From the NCBI RefSeq assembly GCF_004916975.1, contig NZ_STGQ01000003.1:310001-374000 (forward strand): a stretch of DNA of 64,000 nt, given 5' to 3'. A program made the translations under genes and the position numbers. Below are positions 43,160 to 52,162 of the stretch, one piece after another; the first letter of the stretch is position 1; the number at the start of each line of letters is the position of its first letter. The DNA is from Paenibacillus dokdonensis (lineage in GTDB: Bacteria > Bacillota > Bacilli > Paenibacillales > Paenibacillaceae). The notes beneath the pieces are model-generated. The model ran no database searches. It worked only from the letters and a program-made list of their open reading frames with translations, and was not told the DNA's origin.

Positions 43160-44149
43160 TTAATCGATACTCACGGTAACACCCATAGTAGGCCGGGGAT
43201 TCTTGCTGATACGCATATAAAACTCAGGCAGATCATCAAAAGCCAACCGGTCGGTTATCAGTGATTGGATATCGATACGTTTTTCATCAATCATTCGTAA
43301 AAAATCCTCAATATTTCGGCCTTCTGTCCAGCGGACATAACCGATTGGATAATCAAAGCCGGCCCGCTCATAGTCCTTGTCATAACGCCCTGGTCCGCCG
43401 GCACGGGAAATATGTACGCTTGCTTCCTTGCTAAAGAATAGATCACGGTCAAATTCGCAGCCGGTATCCCCTACGATGACAACGCTTCCACGATCTCTTA
43501 GCCAATGCATCGCATTATCGATCAAACTCTCGCCGCGCGTGCTTGCGCAAACCAGTACCGAATCCGCTCCTTTGCCGCCTGTCGTTTGTGCAAGCGCCTG
43601 CTTCATTTCTTCATTATTAGAGCATACCTGTGTAATTCCAGCTGCTGCAAGGATGTCGCGACGTTCTTTCAACGGCTCCATGGCAATGACACGATAATTA
43701 GACGCGTAAGCGATCCGGGCGATGATTTGTCCGAGAATACCAACACCGGTAATCACAACCGTTTCACCAAATTGCAGGTTGGCCTGCCTCAGCGCGTGTA
43801 TACAAATCGCCCCGATTCCCGAAAATGCTGCCTCCTCAGCGGATACTCCATCCGGCACAAGCGCGGTAAGATGCTTGGGTGAGATCATAATTTCCCGGTG
43901 CGCCGGTGTGCCGTAGCATGCAACCCGTTGTCCCGGCTTCACATGGGTAACCCCTTCTCCGACTTCCAATACGATACCGGTTGCACTGTATCCGAGAAAT
44001 GCTTCCGGATTCGTCCGGATCATGAGCAATTCCGTACCAATGCTGACCGAAGAATAATCGATTCGAACTTTGACATGTTGGGGTTTAACCTCCGGTTCGG
44101 GAAGCTCTGCAATGACTGCTGCCCCGTTCAGGCTTTTAATCGCTCTCAT
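43160..44149 (-). CDS. Zinc-type medium-chain alcohol/sugar dehydrogenase-like protein
   Basis: First gene of the operon, 329 residues, MDR superfamily. The GroES-like N-terminal half is present (GYSATGIVLEVGEGVTHVKP, GQRVACYGTPAHREI), then FSGIGAICIHALRQ and the Rossmann motif VVITGVGILGQIIARIAY. The structural four-Cys zinc loop is absent and the catalytic Cys position is not obvious, as in BchC- or sorbitol-dehydrogenase-like variants. Likely oxidises the imported sugar or a derivative. GGAGGCGCCT precedes the ATG. Confidence 0.87.
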   Translation of the reverse strand: MRAIKSLNGAAVIAELPEPEVKPQHVKVRIDYSSVSIGTELLMIRTNPEAFLGYSATGIVLEVGEGVTHVKPGQRVACYGTPAHREIMISPKHLTALVPDGVSAEEAAFSGIGAICIHALRQANLQFGETVVITGVGILGQIIARIAYASNYRVIAMEPLKERRDILAAAGITQVCSNNEEMKQALAQTTGGKGADSVLVCASTRGESLIDNAMHWLRDRGSVVIVGDTGCEFDRDLFFSKEASVHISRAGGPGRYDKDYERAGFDYPIGYVRWTEGRNIEDFLRMIDEKRIDIQSLITDRLAFDDLPEFYMRISKNPRPTMGVTVSID

Positions 44150-44210
44150 AGGCGCCTCCTGATTTATATCTGATTAATGACCATTTCAAAAATATAATAA
44201 ATTATAATTT

Positions 44211-44228
44211 TGATGTATTTCTGATGTA
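44211..44228. promoter_or_regulatory. Tandem TGATGTA operator motifs
   Basis: Two copies of TGATGTA, at 44211-44217 and 44222-44228, start 11 bases apart, one turn of helix. They lie just downstream of the operon promoter's start site. The same word recurs twice, inverted, in the promoter of the GntR-SBP gene, so it is the best candidate for that regulator's binding site. Confidence 0.6.
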
Positions 44229-44231
44229 CCG

Positions 44232-44261
44232 ATTATACACAGTCGTTTTTTGGAGTGTCAA
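44232..44261 (-). promoter_or_regulatory. Consensus SigA promoter of the carbohydrate operon
   Basis: Minus strand: -35 TTGACA (44256-44261), 18-bp spacer, -10 TATAAT (44232-44237). Both hexamers match the consensus fully, so strong activity would need a repressor, which fits the motifs placed just downstream. Confidence 0.8.
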
Positions 44262-44311
44262 CACTAAATCAGAAAATAAACCAGAATAAAATATTGTCGG
44301 AAACTCTTGAC

Positions 44312-44326
44312 TTGCAAGCGGTTACA
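44312..44326. promoter_or_regulatory. Catabolite responsive element (cre) candidate
   Basis: TTGCAAGCGGTTACA matches the relaxed cre consensus WTGNAANCGNWWNCA at every fixed position. It is about 50 bases upstream of the operon's -35. A CcpA link to carbohydrate use would make sense. Confidence 0.5.
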
Positions 44327-44343
44327 TTATATAAAACGAAATA

Positions 44344-44365
44344 CCCCACGCCTAAAGGCTTGGGG
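44344..44365. repeat. Hairpin resembling IS200/IS605-type end sequences
   Basis: CCCCACGCCTAAAGGCTTGGGG folds into a nine-pair hairpin with one mismatch, followed by CTTCCGATTGAAC. Such CCCCACGCCT-AAAGGC-GTGGGG hairpins are common at ends of IS605/IS1341-type elements. No transposase is nearby. It may also end the regulator transcript on the minus strand. Confidence 0.4.
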
Positions 44366-44410
44366 CTTCCGATTGAACAATCGTCTATACTGCCTGATGA
44401 AGACGGATCT

Positions 44411-45832
44411 CTAGAATTGTTTGACAACAGGCTTTGTCTGTTCTCCTACTTCGGATTGAATGGCCAAATATTCAAGCTTATCATACAGTACATTTACATC
44501 AATCATTCCTGACCAATATTCCTTCAAGAACCTGCTGAACATTCTCAGTGTCTGCATTTGCAGACCAATTTCTTTGTGATATGCATAAGACGGAAGCATC
44601 TCACGGAACATGGAATACCTTGATGGACGATTGAGTCCACCCTGATTCCCTGTCGCTTCTGCCGCTTCCTTCCGAGCTGGAATACTGATCGTTTTATCCC
44701 GGATCATCATCTGCGCATCTGCGGAGGATAGGAACTCCATAAATCGGCTGGCCGCTTCCTTGGAAGGTGAATGATGAACCAGCGCAGTACCAATCGACAG
44801 CATCAGCGTTTTTTGCGGGTCCCCTCTATGCAGACTCGGAAGCGGACAAATATCGTACTCCAGATTCATATGCGCGAATTCGTTCAGGTTAAAATAGGTC
44901 GCCAGAATGGTCGACACCTGTCCCTCCGCAAAAAGACGGATCGTCTCATCATTTCCCTGCGCCCAGTAATTGGGGAAAATCAGACGGTTGTTGATGAGCT
45001 CATTGAGCTTATCCAAGCCTTCCAGCATATTGAGTCTGCTGCTTCCGTCCGGCAGCTCCTTCTTTCCCTTTCCCCCCTGCAGCAGAAATATGGAATAACG
45101 GTTCTCTGAAGCCGGCAAGAAATAGATACCGTGGCGGCCGCGGCTTTTCGCCAGTTGCGATGTTGCATCAATAAGATCATCCCAGCTCCAGTAGCTGTCC
45201 GGTTCAGGAATATCCGCATCCCGGAAATGCTGCTTGTTATAGCAGAGCACCACTGGTGAAAACGATACTGGCCGCGCATATACTTTATCTTCAATGCGAA
45301 ATGCCGATTCCGTAATCGGATAAATAGCCTTATCGGATCCAAGCTCCTCAAGCAGAGGTGTAAGTCCAAGCTCATTCCATTCCTGAAATTGTGAGCTGTT
45401 AAAGGCTACCACATCCAGCAGTCCGTTCTGCATCATTTCTTCCGCGGAACGCACATAGCCCAAAGGGTTCAGGGTAATTCTTCTTACATGAATACCCGGA
45501 TTCCGCCGGCTGAATTCTGCAATCAAATCGTCAATCATAAAGTCGCTGGTCAGGGAAAGAGGGCAACCATAATTAATGGTGACAGATTCCCTGGAATGCG
45601 GAGTGACCATACTGCCGACCCGATCGATCTTGACAATCAATCCTTCCTCCACCAGCTGATCCAGCCCTTTACGAATCGATTTATTGCTGAGCTGATACTG
45701 CTTGGCGAGCGCACTCTCCGAAGGAAGATAGGTTCCCTCCTGTCTAATACCGTTTAAAATATCTGTGCGTATCACGTTCACGAAATGATCAAGCCGTTCA
45801 TGAAACGTGGGTCGATCTGATTTATAACTCAT
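44411..45832 (-). CDS. GntR winged-helix regulator fused to an extracellular-type solute-binding domain
   Basis: A 473-residue fusion. Residues about 8-75 form a GntR winged helix (FVNVIRTDILNGIRQEGTYL, SESALAKQYQLSNKSIRKGL, LVEEGLIVKIDRVGSMV). From about residue 88 a family-1 solute-binding domain follows (VTINYGCPLSLTSDFMIDDL to LPSYAYHKEIGLQM). There is no signal peptide or membrane helix, so the binding domain acts in the cytoplasm as the effector sensor. Position upstream of and same direction as the sugar operon, with shared TGATGTA motifs, suggests it controls both itself and the operon. Confidence 0.9.
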   Translation of the reverse strand: MSYKSDRPTFHERLDHFVNVIRTDILNGIRQEGTYLPSESALAKQYQLSNKSIRKGLDQLVEEGLIVKIDRVGSMVTPHSRESVTINYGCPLSLTSDFMIDDLIAEFSRRNPGIHVRRITLNPLGYVRSAEEMMQNGLLDVVAFNSSQFQEWNELGLTPLLEELGSDKAIYPITESAFRIEDKVYARPVSFSPVVLCYNKQHFRDADIPEPDSYWSWDDLIDATSQLAKSRGRHGIYFLPASENRYSIFLLQGGKGKKELPDGSSRLNMLEGLDKLNELINNRLIFPNYWAQGNDETIRLFAEGQVSTILATYFNLNEFAHMNLEYDICPLPSLHRGDPQKTLMLSIGTALVHHSPSKEAASRFMEFLSSADAQMMIRDKTISIPARKEAAEATGNQGGLNRPSRYSMFREMLPSYAYHKEIGLQMQTLRMFSRFLKEYWSGMIDVNVLYDKLEYLAIQSEVGEQTKPVVKQF

Positions 45833-45862
45833 GTATATTTCTCCTACTTATATATTAAATGG

Positions 45863-45901
45863 ACATCAGTTTTATTTTAAATGATTTACATCAATTGTCA
45901 A
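45863..45901 (-). promoter_or_regulatory. Promoter of the GntR-SBP gene with operator motifs
   Basis: Minus strand: -35 TTGACA (45896-45901), 16-bp spacer, -10 TAAAAT (45874-45879). Copies of TGATGT lie within the spacer (ACATCA at 45888-45893 on plus) and just downstream of the -10 (45863-45868). Suggests autoregulation. Confidence 0.65.
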
Positions 45902-46021
45902 CTTTTGTAGTGAACCATCTCATGCTTTTTTCCTACTGCAATGCAACTCATAAAAATGGTGACACAGGTATCGCATCCCGCATCACCATCTTTCAGGAAC
46001 CTCATCTAACTGAATACACAA

Positions 46022-47374
46022 TCATTCATGTATCTCTGCTGGTGATTCCTGCTCCTCGGCTTCAATCTTCTCCGCATCAATCTGGATAATGCGGGGCCCC
46101 TCCATAAGAAGGACGGTGAAGATCCAATCATCGGACTGAAGCCGATCACCTTTCTGCAGATCATATTTCTCTGAGAGCATCCATCCTCCGATCGTATATA
46201 CCTCATCTCCAGCCGGTATATGCGTCTTCAGCTTACGGTTGATATCATGAATCAGTACTTGCGGATCAAGCAGATAACGGTTGTCCCCTGTTATGGTAAT
46301 CCGTTCTGCCGCAGCATCGGACACGGCATCCGGTGAAGACGCGGACGGGATGTCTCCGACAATTTCCTCCAGAATGTCCTCCATTGTCACCAATCCTGAT
46401 GTACCCCCATACTCATCCAGAAGCACGGCCATATGAATGCCTTTCTTCTGCATCTGGGTCAGCAGATCGCGTGCCTGTATCGTTTCAATCATTTGCAGGA
46501 CTGGTTTGATAAAGGAGGTTATTTTTTCCTCCATGCTGCAGTTTTGGCGTACCACCTCATGCAGCAGCTCCTTCATATGCAGAATACCTGCCACCCGATC
46601 CTTGTCCCCGTTCATCATGACTGGAAGATAGCTGAATGTTTTCCCTTCAATCACCGCCAGCACATCGCTTACCTTGGCATCATGGGAAACATAACGGATC
46701 GACGTTCTTGGCACCATAATCTCCCGCGCATCCCGCTCATCAAAATCAAATACATTGTTCAGATAGCGGTATTCCGTTGGAGTAATTTCTCCGCTTCGAT
46801 ATCCTTCGGAAAGAGCAAAGCGCAGCTCTGCCTCGCTTAATGCCGCATCCTCCTCCGACAACATTTTAACGCCGAAAATACCCGTAATCAGACGCGAAGA
46901 GCGGCTGAGCACCCAGTTGAAAGGGTAAGTGATTTTATAGAAGATAATAATCGGACGGGCAAAAAATAGAGCCATCGGTTCGGCCATCTGGATTGCGATC
47001 GTCTTGGGTACCAGTTCTCCGACAACCACTTCGAAATACGTTAAAATCAAAAATGCAATAATAAACGATATAATACTTTCGACAGGGCCCGGGATATGCA
47101 AAAGCTCAAACAGCGGATGAAGCAGCCGCTCGACCGTTGACTCGCCCAGCCATCCAAGAGCCATGGATGTCAGCGTCGTACCGAGCTGGCACGCAGACAG
47201 AAATTCATCCAGCTTGGAAATGATATGTTTGACGGCCTTGGCATTTTTGTTGCCTTCCGCAGCCAACTGGTTCATTCTCGACAGCCGGACCCGGATGACC
47301 GAATATTCGGAAGCGACAAAAAAAGCAGTCAGCAGAATAAGTAAAACAACCATTATAATTTTCACAGTTTCCAC
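46022..47374 (-). CDS. HlyC/CorC family membrane protein with CNNM and CBS domains
   Basis: A 450-residue protein. The CNNM/DUF21 membrane domain covers about residues 1-200 (three to four helices, with LGTTLTSMALGWLGESTVER and GELVPKTIAIQ), a CBS pair spans 215-335 (MVPRTSIRYV, ... AVLLDEYGGTSGLVTMEDIL), and a CorC_HlyC domain closes the chain. Relatives export magnesium or affect cobalt/magnesium tolerance. GTG start; the ribosome site is weak. The 200-bp leader was inspected for an M-box magnesium riboswitch and did not fit. Confidence 0.92.
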   Translation of the reverse strand: METVKIIMVVLLILLTAFFVASEYSVIRVRLSRMNQLAAEGNKNAKAVKHIISKLDEFLSACQLGTTLTSMALGWLGESTVERLLHPLFELLHIPGPVESIISFIIAFLILTYFEVVVGELVPKTIAIQMAEPMALFFARPIIIFYKITYPFNWVLSRSSRLITGIFGVKMLSEEDAALSEAELRFALSEGYRSGEITPTEYRYLNNVFDFDERDAREIMVPRTSIRYVSHDAKVSDVLAVIEGKTFSYLPVMMNGDKDRVAGILHMKELLHEVVRQNCSMEEKITSFIKPVLQMIETIQARDLLTQMQKKGIHMAVLLDEYGGTSGLVTMEDILEEIVGDIPSASSPDAVSDAAAERITITGDNRYLLDPQVLIHDINRKLKTHIPAGDEVYTIGGWMLSEKYDLQKGDRLQSDDWIFTVLLMEGPRIIQIDAEKIEAEEQESPAEIHE

Positions 47375-47545
47375 ATGTTATCCCGCTCCCGCTGCTGTAA
47401 CAGGAACCGGGAGCACCTCCCTTGATCTGGTCTGAAAGTCAGAAGTCATATTCTATTTCAGTTATTACCCAATTTTCAGGAGGCTGCTTTACCTTCCGCA
47501 TCGCTTTATAATTTCCGATCTGGCTCATCACTAACACAAAATGCA

Positions 47546-47575
47546 AAAAGGAACGCTGCTTAAGCGCAGCGCCCC
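47546..47575 (-). terminator. Terminator of the TcaA-like gene
   Basis: Minus-strand stem GGCGCTGC/GCAGCGTTCC around a GCTTAA loop, followed by TTTTTGC, 15 bases beyond the stop. Confidence 0.8.
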
Positions 47576-47590
47576 TTCATGCCCATCTTC

Positions 47591-49468
47591 CTACTGTTCC
47601 TTGGTGCTGACCAGCTGATGAACCTTCAGCATGCCGTCAATCGTGACCAGCTTATACTCCGATACAAAGCTTTTGTTCTTTACAGACCCATCCTGATAGC
47701 TGATGGTATAATTCTCCGAAGTTACAGTCTTGTAACTGCCGTCGCTATTTTTACTCAGGCCCAGCAGCTCGAAGCTGTTCAGGTACTCCGTAATGCCTTT
47801 GGCTTCGAGATGAGCGATGTAATTCTCCGATTCCTTGTAAGCCGGCCCCGCCGGGTCAATCAGATTAGCCACCTGGTCAAAGAGGCGGTTGTTCATCGCC
47901 TCAACCGATGTAGACAGATACTCATTCATAAACCAGAGCGTGCCGCTGTAATCGAGTCCCTGCGCGCTGGCCGAGGCTGCTGCGGTTGCCGACTTCGGTG
48001 CCCAGGCAGACATATATAAGCCCGGATCCTTGGATACCGTATCCTTGGTTCGTCCGCTTCCAAAGCTGTATGTATCTCGGATGGAATCCACATACCAGCC
48101 CTTCTTCTGGGCGTCAAACACAAGTACTACTTTCACTGCACGAGAGTTTTCTTCCAGAGAAGGCGTGTCCCCATCGTAGAAATTATCCTCCATCATCCGG
48201 ATATTGGCGTTAAGCGAGCATTCCCAGTGTCCGTTGTCCTGATATAACCGCATCGAATCCAGGTCAAAGGTGGAGCCCATGTATCTGCCCTCGTAATAGT
48301 TACGGTATTCACGGTCCTGGACCATACGCTGCCGCACGCTTTCTTTGAAAGTATCTGTGGCTGCCTCCATCTTGTTCACATCACCGGAGGTATATGCAAC
48401 AAGCTGCTGCTGATTACTTTTTGCCACCTGATCCATGATGCTCTCCTCGAATGCCTTGTCCGAGACCGGATTCATTTCGATGTAATCACTGCTGATTGGC
48501 ACCTCCGCCGTTGTCACAGTGCCCCATGGAAATGTGGACCGGATGGACATTTTCATCGTGCCGTCTGTTGTAACCGGTCCAAATGTAGGCTGTTTATAAG
48601 GATTGATGGCGGTGTCTTTGCCATTAATCACAACGGTACCCTTCAGATCCTGCACCTCTCCAATCCCCATATCGACGGTCACATCTTCTCCATCAAGATG
48701 AAGTGAAGACGTGTACCCCGCTTTCTGATCCAGCAGATTCATATCCTCGGAACGCACGAGATCCACCAAATCCGTTTTCAACTTCGCGGTAAGCGTATAC
48801 TTCCCCGGCAGATAAGGACCATATTCCTGCTCATAATCCGGCTTGTCGGCTGCGCCAACCTGCTGTTCACCAACATACAATGCCGTATCCTGATAATTGG
48901 TTTTCAGCGTGACATAAACCGGTTCAACCACCAGGCGGTAATGATTATAAACCAGAAGCTTCTTCCCTTTCTTCTCGAGATGAATCAACCCTCTGTACGT
49001 ACCGGAGTCCGAACCGCTGTCCTTGCTGCGGTCAAACTCCTTGGCCTGTTCGTTCAGATCCTGAATCAGTCTTTTCTGCTCGTCCGGTTCGCTGTCCAGG
49101 TAACTCTTGAATGCCGCGAGCGTATTTTCATTGATGGTAAGCCGCTTATCTCCCGGAACAAGGAGGGCTGCGGTCTTCTTCATATCCTTGTGGTTCAGTG
49201 CCGTTTCCAGTTTGCTGATCAAGCGCTCTTTACTTGTAAAATGCTCTCCCGTCTTGTATGCTGCCGTGCACAGGATGATGAGAGCAATCACGGACATAAG
49301 CCATATTTTCGCTTTCAGCGACATCCGGACAGGTGTGGCGGCAGTGCCTGGCGCGGACATGTCCACAGAAGAGGCCACCGGCTCCATCTGTCCGATCCGG
49401 CTTCCGCACTCCCGGCAAAATTTACTTTGCTCCGCCAGCTGCGATCCGCATTGTTTACAAAAAGCCAT
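47591..49468 (-). CDS. TcaA/YvbJ-like zinc-ribbon membrane protein
   Basis: A 625-residue protein. The first 25 residues are a zinc ribbon (CKQCGSQLAEQSKFCRECGS), then a linker, one transmembrane helix (about 54-71, IWLMSVIALIILCTAAYK) and a long extracytoplasmic part of several beta-rich domains, the last NTF2-like. This is the architecture of TcaA, implicated in glycopeptide response and cell-wall stress in staphylococci, and of YvbJ. Role in this organism is inferred. The adjacent upstream gene also begins with a zinc ribbon, 37 bases away, so they may form an operon. Confidence 0.85.
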   Translation of the reverse strand: MAFCKQCGSQLAEQSKFCRECGSRIGQMEPVASSVDMSAPGTAATPVRMSLKAKIWLMSVIALIILCTAAYKTGEHFTSKERLISKLETALNHKDMKKTAALLVPGDKRLTINENTLAAFKSYLDSEPDEQKRLIQDLNEQAKEFDRSKDSGSDSGTYRGLIHLEKKGKKLLVYNHYRLVVEPVYVTLKTNYQDTALYVGEQQVGAADKPDYEQEYGPYLPGKYTLTAKLKTDLVDLVRSEDMNLLDQKAGYTSSLHLDGEDVTVDMGIGEVQDLKGTVVINGKDTAINPYKQPTFGPVTTDGTMKMSIRSTFPWGTVTTAEVPISSDYIEMNPVSDKAFEESIMDQVAKSNQQQLVAYTSGDVNKMEAATDTFKESVRQRMVQDREYRNYYEGRYMGSTFDLDSMRLYQDNGHWECSLNANIRMMEDNFYDGDTPSLEENSRAVKVVLVFDAQKKGWYVDSIRDTYSFGSGRTKDTVSKDPGLYMSAWAPKSATAAASASAQGLDYSGTLWFMNEYLSTSVEAMNNRLFDQVANLIDPAGPAYKESENYIAHLEAKGITEYLNSFELLGLSKNSDGSYKTVTSENYTISYQDGSVKNKSFVSEYKLVTIDGMLKVHQLVSTKEQ

Positions 49469-49505
49469 GCTGCTTCAACCTCCGCTTGTATATTGGGTAT
49501 GCTGC

Positions 49506-50321
49506 TTAGAAGAACGGCGACAGGCTGCTGTTCATCAGATAGTCAATCGAACTGAGCAGCATTTTCCCCATAATGTACAGCGTGAGGAATGTTAGTACAT
49601 AGGTCAAGATCGTACCGTATACCGTATCAAGACCGGTGCGATTCTCCCTGGTATAGCTGCTGATTACTAGTGCCGGCACTGTGAAAAGCGATCCGATAAA
49701 GCCGATCAGCAGGAAATAAACAAAAATTTTGGCATCGAGCAGTGTCAGTACGAAGGAAAGCAAAAAGCTGCATGTGAACGGCACCAGCAATGCTCCGAAT
49801 CTTCCGGCTACATCCTGATAGCTGACGTTCACCTTGGAAAATTTCACGGCTAGGAAGGTATATGTTACAAGAAGCATCATAAATACCACATATCCGACAA
49901 ATGGCTTTAGAACGATTGTCAGAAAGGCGCCTCTTCCGATGTATTCGGCATATTCATGAAATCCCAGGTAAATCATCAGCGGAATGATCAGCGAGAAGAT
50001 CACAATCGTAATTAATCCGTTAACAAACTGTTCACGGCCCGTATTTTGCGCATAGGCAAACGGCTTCTTCATCACATCGGCGAAATAGCTGAAATACAGC
50101 TTCGATACATGCTTCGCATTCTGCAGATAAGCTTGTCTGGGTGACGGCTGCCCGGCAGGTCCGTGAGCATGGCCTCCATACATGGGATATACCGGTCCTT
50201 CTGATGCCGGGGCAGACTCTGTCCGGGCGGATGCTTCGCTGTCTGGCAGTCTCGTCCCGCATTCCTCGCAAAAATTCCCGTAGTCATTGGCATGATGGCA
50301 TTTCGGGCAAATCTTTTTCAT
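49506..50321 (-). CDS. Zinc-ribbon polytopic membrane protein (Yip1/DUF-type)
   Basis: A 271-residue protein with N-terminal zinc ribbon CPKCHHANDYGNFCEECG, a Pro/Gly-rich linker to about residue 65, then five hydrophobic helices from about 95 onward (LITIVIFSLIIPLMIYLGF, VGYVVFMMLLVTYTFLAV, ALLVPFTCSFLLSFVLTLL and two more). Similar proteins are found beside TcaA-like proteins in Bacillota. Function unknown; a membrane partner of the 47591 product is the simplest guess. AGGAGAG precedes the ATG. Confidence 0.8.
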   Translation of the reverse strand: MKKICPKCHHANDYGNFCEECGTRLPDSEASARTESAPASEGPVYPMYGGHAHGPAGQPSPRQAYLQNAKHVSKLYFSYFADVMKKPFAYAQNTGREQFVNGLITIVIFSLIIPLMIYLGFHEYAEYIGRGAFLTIVLKPFVGYVVFMMLLVTYTFLAVKFSKVNVSYQDVAGRFGALLVPFTCSFLLSFVLTLLDAKIFVYFLLIGFIGSLFTVPALVISSYTRENRTGLDTVYGTILTYVLTFLTLYIMGKMLLSSIDYLMNSSLSPFF

Positions 50322-50504
50322 TACATACTCTCCTGTCCGAATTAATTTCTACATCTTATGTACTACATAAAGCTTGTTTTAGCCCCGTTACAGAACCTTT
50401 GGTTCTACATCTTAAGGCCTATATTTTGTGTGATTAATTATCTTTCAAGTTTTTTGATTTGGCAACCATTTTTTTCTAATCCTCCATGAATTTGTGGGGT
50501 ATGC

Positions 50505-50543
50505 TAAAAAGCCTGCATGACGATTTCATTCGTCATGCAGGCT
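50505..50543 (-). terminator. Terminator of the gluconate operon
   Basis: Minus-strand stem AGCCTGCATGACG/CGTCATGCAGGCT, 13 bp and perfect, followed by TTTTTAGC; 23 bases past the gntK stop. Confidence 0.88.
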
Positions 50544-50565
50544 TGATGTGAGCAATGTTATGTTT

Positions 50566-52104
50566 TTAGAAAATCTGTCGCTGAAAATCAGCAATCGCTT
50601 TATATTCCTCTTCCAGCTTGCGCGAAATTTGAATAAAGATCGGCAGCAGCTGATGGTAAATACGTGCATTTTCTTTTACTGGCTTATGCTGGTGAGTCGA
50701 TCCAACCATGCCTGACACGATATGCAGTGAATCTGTCTTGCCAAGGGCGTATAGCCCAAGGACCACCGCTCCCAGACAAGAGCTTTCATAGCTTTCCGGC
50801 ACGATCACTTCCTGATCGAAAATATCGGCCATCATCTGACGCCACAGCGGAGAACGCGAAAAACCGCCTGTTGCATGAATCTTGGTAGGACGGCCTATGA
50901 TTTCTTCCATCGCCAGAAGAACCGTATACATATTAAAAATGACGCCTTCCAGAACAGAGCGGATCATATGCTCCTTGCGGTGATGCATCGTGAGGCCGAA
51001 GAAGGAACCGCGAGCATCCGGATTCCACAACGGTGCCCGTTCCCCTGTCAGATAGGGATGAAAGAGAAGTCCATCGGAGCCCGGGCTCACCTGCTCTGCG
51101 ATCCGGGTTAACAGGTCATAGGAGTCCAGACCAAGACGCTTCGCCGTCTCCACTTCAGATGCAGCAAACTCATCTCGTACCCACTGGAATAACATGCCTC
51201 CGTTATTAACAGGTCCGCCGATCACCCACATTTTGTCCGTCAAGGCATAACAGAAGATGCGTCCTTTGGGATCCGTCACGGGACGGTCTACTACGGTGCG
51301 AATTGCACCGCTGGTTCCGATCGTTGCAGCGACGACACCCGGTTCAATGGCATTCACGCCCAGATTGGATAGCACCCCGTCACTGGCTCCGATGACAAAA
51401 GGAGTAGAGGCCAGAAGCCCCATCTCTTCAGCAAATACAGGGTTCAGCCCTGTTACCGAATGCGTGGTAGGAACCGGTTCAGATAGCTTATCCGCCCCGA
51501 TGCCGGCAACCTTCAGCGCTTCCTCATCCCATTTTAGCTGCTCCAGATTAAACATACCGGTTGAGGATGCAATCGAATAATCAATGATGTACTGATTAAA
51601 CAGCTTCGCGAAAACGTACTCCTTGATCGAAATGAACTTGCCCGCCTTGCCGAAGATTTCCGGTTTATCATGACGCAGCCACATCAGTTTTGTCAAAGGT
51701 GACATCGGATGAATCGGCGTTCCTGTTCGCAGATAGATCTCATGCCCGTTCAAATCCTTCTTCAACGTTTCCGACCACTCCGCGCTGCGGTTGTCTGCCC
51801 AGGTAATGCAGTTCATCAGCGGCTTACCATCCGGATCGACCGGAATGACACTGTGCATCGCCGAACTAAAGGAAACGAACATGATCTGTTCAGGGCTTGT
51901 CCCGCTTTTCTCCATGGCCTGCTTTACCGAATGTATGACTGCGGTAAAGATCTGATCCGGATCCTGTTCGGCAATCGACGAAGTGGGGGTATGAAGGGGA
52001 TAACCTTCACTGCCCTTGGCCACGACCCTTCCATTCTCTTCGAATAAAACGGCTTTTGTACTTGTCGTTCCGATATCGATGCCGATCATCATTTTACTGC
52101 TCAT
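50566..52104 (-). CDS. gntK: Gluconokinase (FGGY family)
   Basis: Phosphorylates D-gluconate to 6-phosphogluconate for the pentose phosphate pathway. 512 residues, full length. ATP and substrate sites: MIGIDIGTTSTKAVLFEENG at the N-terminus, TWADNRSAEW, GASDGVLSNLGVNA, the adenosine motif ATIGTSGAIR and the FGGY signature HATGGFSRSPLWRQMMADIF. It follows gntP by 58 bases, and a GntR-type repressor gene lies just upstream, which identifies the substrate well. Confidence 0.94.
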   Translation of the reverse strand: MSSKMMIGIDIGTTSTKAVLFEENGRVVAKGSEGYPLHTPTSSIAEQDPDQIFTAVIHSVKQAMEKSGTSPEQIMFVSFSSAMHSVIPVDPDGKPLMNCITWADNRSAEWSETLKKDLNGHEIYLRTGTPIHPMSPLTKLMWLRHDKPEIFGKAGKFISIKEYVFAKLFNQYIIDYSIASSTGMFNLEQLKWDEEALKVAGIGADKLSEPVPTTHSVTGLNPVFAEEMGLLASTPFVIGASDGVLSNLGVNAIEPGVVAATIGTSGAIRTVVDRPVTDPKGRIFCYALTDKMWVIGGPVNNGGMLFQWVRDEFAASEVETAKRLGLDSYDLLTRIAEQVSPGSDGLLFHPYLTGERAPLWNPDARGSFFGLTMHHRKEHMIRSVLEGVIFNMYTVLLAMEEIIGRPTKIHATGGFSRSPLWRQMMADIFDQEVIVPESYESSCLGAVVLGLYALGKTDSLHIVSGMVGSTHQHKPVKENARIYHQLLPIFIQISRKLEEEYKAIADFQRQIF

Positions 52105-52162
52105 GTTTCAACCTTCTTTCTTCATTACTAAAACTTTAGGATTTCATAGTATCCCTATCCGG

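Noticed and set aside
44255..44512. Plus-strand 85-aa reading frame
   Set aside because: It covers the operon promoter, a cre-like site and a hairpin, and runs antisense into the regulator's 3' end; no ribosome site or protein-like composition.
47375..47540. M-box magnesium riboswitch before the CorC/HlyC-type gene
   Set aside because: The expected conserved blocks of the M-box are not in order; only superficial AGGTG-like words are present.
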